Of a stretch of 11,347 bases of DNA, positions 6,508 to 11,347 are shown in pieces. The notes under the pieces were generated by a model. It saw only the letters and a list, made by a program, of their open reading frames with translations, had not been told where the DNA came from and ran no database searches. Within the stretch, counting starts at the first letter, position 1; each line of letters opens with the position of its first letter. The stretch is from the NCBI GenBank assembly GCA_023388955.1, contig JAEWFH010000103.1, positions 1 through 11,347 of the forward strand. Direction: 5' to 3'. This DNA is from Pseudomonadota bacterium. GTDB lineage: Bacteria > Pseudomonadota > Gammaproteobacteria > Xanthomonadales > Xanthomonadaceae. Both the position numbers and the translations under genes were made by a program.

Positions 6508-6530
6508 GTAGCTCTACGGGAATGGGCCGT

Positions 6531-6544
6531 GGAGGCTGGGCTTG
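6531..6544 (+). promoter_or_regulatory. Ribosome binding site deciding a TTG start
   Basis: GGAGG at 6531-6535 stands six bases before the TTG at 6542. The frame upstream is closed by TAG at 6509-6511, and no ATG or GTG occurs in frame between that stop and 6542. The next in-frame candidates are GTG codons within the first beta strand of the glycosyltransferase domain. This makes TTG the likely start codon. Confidence 0.75.
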
Positions 6545-7843
6545 CAGGAGTGGGGTGGACAAGCTGCTTCGTGGACCGCGCGTCTGCCCAGCGTGGACGT
6601 GGTCGTCCCGCTGCGCCCGGGGGAACACGCCAGCCTGGCCCATTGCCTGAGCGCGCTGGCCCGGCAGACGGTCCGTCCGGCCAACGTGGTGTTGATCGAC
6701 GACGGAGGGGCCGAGGCCGACCATTCGTTGCAGTTGGCGACGGAATTTGCCCGCGCCAATGGCCTGCGGGTGGAATGCATCGCCCGGCGCTGGCCGATCG
6801 GCCACGTCGCCACGCTCAAGCGCCAAGCCCGCGCCTCGGGCGCGGCGGCGCTGCTGGTGCTGCAGCCGGACACGGTGTTGGACACCCCCGACTATCTTGC
6901 CGCCTGCCTGGCCACCCTGGCCGCCGATCCGGGCGTGGCCTGCGCCAGCGGCCGCGCCCTGGTCCTGCAGCCGGCCCAGCGGGCGAAGTGGACACGGTCG
7001 GAACCTTTCCGGCGCTGGGTCGGAGCCGATCCGTACCAGGACCCGCTGGCCGCGGGTGGGCCGGGGGTGCGGCTGGCGCGCTGGCTGTCCGCCTCGCTGC
7101 TGTCCCACGTGCAGGTGCTGGGCGCGCTGCTGTGCGATCGCCCATGCCTGCAGTCCTGCGGCGGGGTGATGTTGGCGGGGGACGGTGCGGCGGTATACCG
7201 GTGCCGCTACCTGCGCGACCTGTTCGCCCGCGTCGAACCGGTGCGCGGCGATGACCTGGGCGCCTGGCCCGGCCACGTCATCGCCCACATCCTGCTGACC
7301 GAGGGCTACCGGCTGGCACGGGTCGACGGGGTGGTCGCGCGCGTCCAGCCGCCGTCGCCGCGGCAATGGCCCGCCCTGGCGTGGGCCTGGCTGCTCGGCC
7401 TGTTGCAGGCCGGGCACTGGTTCGACGTCCTGCTGCGCAGCCCGCTGCGCATGCTGGCCCGGCACCCGGAAGGCCCACACGATCCCTATGGGGAGCGGAT
7501 GACGCGCCTGCGCGGACGCCGGATTGGCGGGCTGCTGCTGCTGCGCGTGGTGGTGCTGGCGGGGCTGTCGCTCGCGGCCTGGGGGCTGGCCCTGGCCGGG
7601 CAGTGGACCGCACTGGGCGTGCTGGCCGCGGCCGAGGTGGTCGGGGTCGGGTTGTTGGTGCTGGCGGGGCCGGGGTCGCGGCCGGGTGCGCTATTGCGGG
7701 CCCTGGTCGCCACGCCCCTGCGTTGGGGTGTGATCACCGCCGTCCCGCTTGCACTGGCGCGGATGGCGGGTGGGCTGTGGTGTACGCGCCGCTTCCGCTG
7801 GCGCCGCAACGAGGTGCGGGAAGCGTCAGCGCGAGGACGCTGA
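6542..7843 (+). CDS. Membrane-associated family 2 glycosyltransferase
   Basis: A 433-residue protein starting at TTG. The N-terminal GT-A domain begins with PSVDVVVPLRPGEHASLAHCL and carries the nucleotide-sugar aspartates in LIDDGG (Asp53, Asp54) and the metal-binding position LQPDT (Asp110). Residues 233-242 (PVRGDDLGAW) may hold the catalytic aspartate. SPRQWPALAWAWLLGLLQ (272-289) looks like a degenerate form of the Q-x-x-RW segment of processive enzymes. The C-terminal part has two clear hydrophobic segments (about 329-351 and 354-376) and a possible third (388-408), followed by a basic tail. It is probably an inner-membrane enzyme adding sugar to a lipid carrier or growing glycan; donor and acceptor cannot be told. 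No other glycan gene lies nearby. A sigma-54-like promoter precedes it. The end overlaps the convergent lysR gene by 18 bases. Confidence 0.85.
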   Translation: MQEWGGQAASWTARLPSVDVVVPLRPGEHASLAHCLSALARQTVRPANVVLIDDGGAEADHSLQLATEFARANGLRVECIARRWPIGHVATLKRQARASGAAALLVLQPDTVLDTPDYLAACLATLAADPGVACASGRALVLQPAQRAKWTRSEPFRRWVGADPYQDPLAAGGPGVRLARWLSASLLSHVQVLGALLCDRPCLQSCGGVMLAGDGAAVYRCRYLRDLFARVEPVRGDDLGAWPGHVIAHILLTEGYRLARVDGVVARVQPPSPRQWPALAWAWLLGLLQAGHWFDVLLRSPLRMLARHPEGPHDPYGERMTRLRGRRIGGLLLLRVVVLAGLSLAAWGLALAGQWTALGVLAAAEVVGVGLLVLAGPGSRPGALLRALVATPLRWGVITAVPLALARMAGGLWCTRRFRWRRNEVREASARGR

Positions 7844-8779
7844 GCCCGGGTCATGGCCGGCGCCGTCGCCGCGCTGGACCAGGTCGGCGAAGGCACGCGC
7901 CTGCGGTCCCAGGTAGCGGCCCTTGCGCACCACCACGCCGTAGCTGCGCTCGGGGAACCAGGCCGACAGCGGGCGCGCGGCAAGCCGCCCTTCGTCGGCC
8001 GGCGTCAGGCAGATCGAGGTGACGATGCTGATGCCCAGGCCCATCGCCACGTACTGCTTGATCACCTCCCAGCCGCCGACTTCCAGGCCGACCGTGTACG
8101 GCACGCGGTGGCGCTGGAACACCGCATCGACCATGCGGTAGGTGGTCAGCCGCTGCGGTGGCAGGATCAGCCCGTACGGCGATAGGTCCGAGAGCTCCAG
8201 TTGGCGCTTGCCGGCCAGCGGGTGGTCGGGCGGCGTGATCAGCATCGGCTGGTAGCGGACCACCGGGGTGTAGTCCAGGTCCGGGGGCACGTCCAGCATC
8301 GAGCCGACCGCCAGGTCCACCGCGTCCGAGCGCAGCAGGTCCAGCCCGCCGGCGCCGGTGACGTTGTGCAGCTTCAGCTGCACGTCCGGATGCGCCGCCC
8401 GGTAGCGGCGGACGATGTCGGGCAGCAGGTAGAGGATGGTCGAGGCCCCCGCGGCGACCTCCAGCTCGCCCCCGTCCATGCCCTGGATGCGCTTGCGGAA
8501 GGCGCCGTCCAGGCCGTCGATGCCTTCCACCAGCGGCCGGGCAAGCTCGTACAGCGCCTCGCCCTCGCGGGTCATCACCAGCCGCCGGCCGCTGCGCTCC
8601 AGCAGCCGGGCGCCGGTGTCGCGTTCCAGCGCCTTGAGCTGCTGGGTCACCGCCGGCTGGCTCAGGAACAGGGCCTCGGCGGCCCGCGATACCGAGCCCA
8701 GGCGCACCACCTGGCAGAAGGCGCGCAGCGGCTTGAGGCGGTCTCCCTTGTAGGCGAAACGGGGCGTGGGCGAGGCCAT
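7826..8779 (-). CDS. LysR-type transcriptional regulator (CysB-like), divergent from aceBA
   Basis: A 317-residue LysR-family protein of typical length. The N-terminal winged helix-turn-helix covers about residues 15-75, with FCQVVRLGSVSRAAEALFLS and QPAVTQQLKALERDTGARLL. The effector-binding domain covers about 100-300 and includes GWEVIKQYVAMGLGISIVTS, typical of the second half of that domain. The overall cut recalls the CysB subgroup. The ATG at 8779 has GGAG six bases upstream on its strand; an in-frame TTG at 8842 would add 21 residues with a TEPPTEPP repeat and is less likely. The gene is divergent from aceB, and two palindromes lie between them, so control of the glyoxylate shunt genes and of itself is the likely role. 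The effector is unknown. Its 3' end overlaps the convergent glycosyltransferase gene. Confidence 0.9.
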   Translation of the reverse strand: MASPTPRFAYKGDRLKPLRAFCQVVRLGSVSRAAEALFLSQPAVTQQLKALERDTGARLLERSGRRLVMTREGEALYELARPLVEGIDGLDGAFRKRIQGMDGGELEVAAGASTILYLLPDIVRRYRAAHPDVQLKLHNVTGAGGLDLLRSDAVDLAVGSMLDVPPDLDYTPVVRYQPMLITPPDHPLAGKRQLELSDLSPYGLILPPQRLTTYRMVDAVFQRHRVPYTVGLEVGGWEVIKQYVAMGLGISIVTSICLTPADEGRLAARPLSAWFPERSYGVVVRKGRYLGPQARAFADLVQRGDGAGHDPGSASSR

Positions 8780-8780
8780 G

Positions 8781-8804
8781 GGTGGCTCCGTGGGCGGCTC
8801 CGTG
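8781..8804 (-). repeat. 12-bp tandem duplication carrying two Shine-Dalgarno cores before lysR
   Basis: On the + strand GGTGGCTCCGTG (8781-8792) is followed directly by GGCGGCTCCGTG (8793-8804), with one mismatch. Read on the lysR strand, each copy contains GGAG, 6 and 18 bases before the ATG. Only the nearer one is placed to start translation. The second looks like a recent slippage duplicate. Confidence 0.6.
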
Positions 8805-8857
8805 AGGCGGATCGGCGCGGACAGGAAAGCGCGGCCACGCAAGGATTACGACGAAGA

Positions 8858-8874
8858 TATAAGAACAACTTATA
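8858..8874. promoter_or_regulatory. Putative LysR-type operator, T-N11-A palindrome
   Basis: TATAAG-AACAA-CTTATA is a perfect inverted repeat with six-base arms. The inner part, T8860 to A8872, fits the T-N11-A form of LysR-type binding sites. It lies between lysR and aceB, with its centre 88 bases before the aceB ATG and 87 bases before the lysR ATG. Parts of it (TATAAG on either strand) could also serve as -10 boxes, which would put the site in position to repress. Binding by the neighbouring regulator is inferred. Confidence 0.6.
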
Positions 8875-8884
8875 GGTCGCATTG

Positions 8885-8897
8885 AAACAAGTTGTTT
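8885..8897. promoter_or_regulatory. Second palindrome in the lysR-aceB region
   Basis: AAACAA-G-TTGTTT is a perfect inverted repeat centred at 8891, 25 bases from the centre of the first palindrome. Both share an ACAA-x-TT core (ACAACTT and ACAAGTT). LysR regulators often bind a strong recognition site and a weaker activation site two to three helical turns apart, which this pair would fit. A TTGACA box reads on the lysR strand at 8902-8897, but no -10 sits at normal spacing from it. I could not place either promoter with confidence. Confidence 0.5.
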
Positions 8898-8953
8898 GTC
8901 AAATAGGCCGGGCCAGGCGGATGGTCGGGACACCCCGAATACGGAGCCCGGCC

Positions 8954-10597
8954 ATGTCCGCTGCGATGCCCCTGTCCCACCATGAGCCCCTGCAGGCGTT
9001 GGTCGTGACCGCCACCCACCCGGCGCAGGCGGAACTGCTCACCGTCCCGGTGCTGGAGGCCCTGGTTGCGCTGCACCGGCGCTTCGAGCCGCGCCGCCGG
9101 CAGTTGCTGGAGGCACGCGTGCGCCGCCAGCAGCACCATGACGCCGGCGCCTTGCCGGGCTTCCGTGACGACACCCGCGCGGTGCGCGAGGGCGACTGGA
9201 AGGCCGCGCCGCTGCCGGCCGCGCTGCAGGACCGCCGGGTCGAGATCACCGGCCCGGTCGACCCCAAGACGGTGATCAACGCCCTCAACAGCGGCGCCAG
9301 CTGCTACATGGCCGACTTCGAGGACGCGACCTCACCGACCTGGGACAACCTGCTCACCGGCCAGCAGGCGCTGCGCGCCGCGGTGCGCGGGACGCTGGAG
9401 CACCACGCCGCCGGCACCGGCCGCCACTACCGGCTGCGCCCGCAGTCCGGGCAGGCGCTGCTGATGGTCCGCCCGCGTGGCTGGCACCTGGACGAGAAGC
9501 ACCTCCTCGTCGACGGCGCCCCGGTATCGGCCAGCCTGTTCGACGCCGCGCTGTACCTGCTGCACAACGCCCGCGCGCTGGTCGACCAGGGGCGCATCCC
9601 GTGCCTGTACCTGCCCAAGCTGGAGTCGATGGAGGAGGCGCTGCTGTGGGACGAGGTGCTGGCCAGCCTGGAGGTGCAACTCGACCTGCCCGCCGGCACG
9701 GTGCGCACCACGGTGCTGATCGAGACCCTGCCGGCGGCGTTCGAGATGGACGAGATCCTGCACGCCCTGCGGACCCGGGTGGCCGGCCTGAACTGCGGGC
9801 GCTGGGACTACATCTTCAGCTACCTCAAGCTGTTGCGCGGCCATGCCGACCGGCTCCTGCCCGAGCGCGGCCAGGTGGGCATGGACCAGCCCTTCCTGCG
9901 CACGTACTCCGAGTTGCTGGTGCATACCTGCCATCGCCGCGGCGTCCACGCCATGGGCGGGATGGCGGCGCAGATCCCCGTTGCCGGTGACAGCGAAGCC
10001 AACGAGCGGGCGCTGGCGAGGGTGCGCGCCGACAAGCGCCGCGAGGCCATCGCCGGCCACGACGGCACCTGGGTCGCGCATCCGGCGCTGATCCCGGTCG
10101 CGCGCGAAGTGTTCGACGAGCGCATGCCCGGCCCGCACCAGCACCACGTGGCGCGCGAGGACATCGCCGCCTTCAGTGAGGCGCAACTGGCCGCGATGCT
10201 GGTGGAGCCGCCACGGGGAACCATCACCCGGGCCGGCTTCGACGACAACGTCGAAGTCTGCGTGCGTTACCTGGCCGCCTGGCTGGCCGGCACCGGCTGC
10301 GTGCCGATCCACGGCCTGATGGAGGATGCCGCCACCGCCGAGATCGCCCGCGCCCAGCTGTGGCAGTGGCTGCACCACGCACGCCACGGCCGCGGCCCGC
10401 TGGAACTGGCCGACGGCACCCCGATCGACTTCCACCTGCTGGAGGGCGCGCTGCTGTCCCTGCCGCACCGCCTGCACGGCGAAGGCATCCCCGGCGCCGA
10501 GCGGGTCGCCGAGGCGATCGGGCTGCTCGACCGGCTCTGCCACGCCGGCGCACCGCCCGCCTTCCTGACCCTTCCCGCCTACGCCCGCCTTGACTGA
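8954..10597 (+). CDS. aceB: Malate synthase A
   Basis: A 547-residue malate synthase of the A type. It condenses glyoxylate with acetyl-CoA to malate, the second step of the glyoxylate shunt, in the cytoplasm. Visible family segments are GPVDPKTVINALNSGA and MADFEDATSPTWDN in the first third, RPRG with Arg173 and Arg175 (active-site region), KLESMEEALLWDEV, GLNCGRWDYIFSYLK (278-292, the malate synthase signature region) and GLMEDAATAEI, with Asp458 in the region of the catalytic base. Length fits the A type (about 530-550) and not the G type (about 720). The ATG at 8954 has GGAG at 8943-8946, seven bases upstream; the frame stays open back to 8882 but without a better start. aceA follows after 19 bases. 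The divergent LysR regulator and its putative operators lie upstream. Confidence 0.96.
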   Translation: MSAAMPLSHHEPLQALVVTATHPAQAELLTVPVLEALVALHRRFEPRRRQLLEARVRRQQHHDAGALPGFRDDTRAVREGDWKAAPLPAALQDRRVEITGPVDPKTVINALNSGASCYMADFEDATSPTWDNLLTGQQALRAAVRGTLEHHAAGTGRHYRLRPQSGQALLMVRPRGWHLDEKHLLVDGAPVSASLFDAALYLLHNARALVDQGRIPCLYLPKLESMEEALLWDEVLASLEVQLDLPAGTVRTTVLIETLPAAFEMDEILHALRTRVAGLNCGRWDYIFSYLKLLRGHADRLLPERGQVGMDQPFLRTYSELLVHTCHRRGVHAMGGMAAQIPVAGDSEANERALARVRADKRREAIAGHDGTWVAHPALIPVAREVFDERMPGPHQHHVAREDIAAFSEAQLAAMLVEPPRGTITRAGFDDNVEVCVRYLAAWLAGTGCVPIHGLMEDAATAEIARAQLWQWLHHARHGRGPLELADGTPIDFHLLEGALLSLPHRLHGEGIPGAERVAEAIGLLDRLCHAGAPPAFLTLPAYARLD

Positions 10598-10616
10598 CCG
10601 TCCCCGGAGAACCGCC

Positions 10617-11347
<731 letters not shown>

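Noticed and set aside
6508..6517. GTAG-CT-CTAC short inverted repeat before the glycosyltransferase as an operator.
   Set aside because: Four-base arms are too short to distinguish from chance.
6241..7254. A 337-codon + strand frame overlapping the acyltransferase and glycosyltransferase.
   Set aside because: It is glycine/arginine/proline-rich, spans the end of one real gene and half of another in a different frame, and shows no family motif.
5801..7480. A 559-codon open frame on the minus strand opposite the acyltransferase and glycosyltransferase.
   Set aside because: Same kind of shadow frame; it crosses two real genes and the sigma-54-like promoter and has no domain.
8869..8902. TTGACA at 8902-8897 and TATAAG at 8874-8869 on the minus strand as a lysR promoter.
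   Set aside because: Both boxes are good, but the spacer is 22 bases, too long for a standard sigma-70 promoter.
8882..8953. A possible N-terminal extension of malate synthase back to 8882.
   Set aside because: The added residues do not resemble malate synthase, would overlap the second palindrome, and have no ribosome binding site, while the ATG at 8954 has GGAG at good spacing.

Overview
The window is a dense stretch of bacterial chromosome with very high GC content and strong GC bias at third codon positions. Its gene content suggests a gammaproteobacterium of the Xanthomonadaceae/Lysobacteraceae (Xanthomonas, Lysobacter or Luteimonas type). The pointers are an oleC-oleD pair, ubiJ-ubiB, a REP-like palindrome of the CGTTCCCGCG..CGCGGGAACG kind, and genes whose ATG sits directly behind a TAnAAT box. 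This placement is inference from recognised proteins, since no search was possible. I see no tRNA, rRNA, CRISPR array, insertion sequence or prophage. No stretch over 300 bases lacks a gene.

Left part (1-4805, + strand): the 3' end of oleC (beta-lactone synthetase) and complete oleD (reductase) belong to long-chain olefin biosynthesis. They are followed by ubiJ and ubiB, accessory factors for ubiquinone, and by truC, a tRNA pseudouridine synthase. oleC/oleD, ubiJ/ubiB and ubiB/truC each overlap by four bases in the form GTGA (GTG start over TGA stop). ubiJ seems to have its own leaderless promoter, whose -10 box contains the oleD stop codon. The truC reading frame begins inside a REP-like repeat that is translated as its N-terminal tail.

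Middle part (4809-7843): a secreted DUF2059 protein (- strand) converges on truC and diverges from arfB (ribosome rescue), which again looks leaderless. arfB is followed 25 bases later by a small PlsC-type acyltransferase. A membrane-attached family 2 glycosyltransferase comes next. It starts at TTG behind a good Shine-Dalgarno sequence and a close match to a sigma-54 (-24/-12) promoter.

Right part (7826-11347): a LysR-type regulator (- strand) overlaps the glycosyltransferase tail by 18 bases. It is divergent from aceB (malate synthase) and aceA (isocitrate lyase, cut by the window end), the two glyoxylate shunt enzymes. The 174-base divergent region holds two palindromes, one fitting the LysR T-N11-A form, so the regulator probably controls aceBA and possibly itself.

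Most of the window is ordinary housekeeping and lipid metabolism. I found no convincing new multigene system. The best leads are regulatory: the sigma-54 promoter on an unassigned glycosyltransferase, the paired leaderless starts, the REP-derived N-terminus of TruC, and the paired operators between lysR and aceB.
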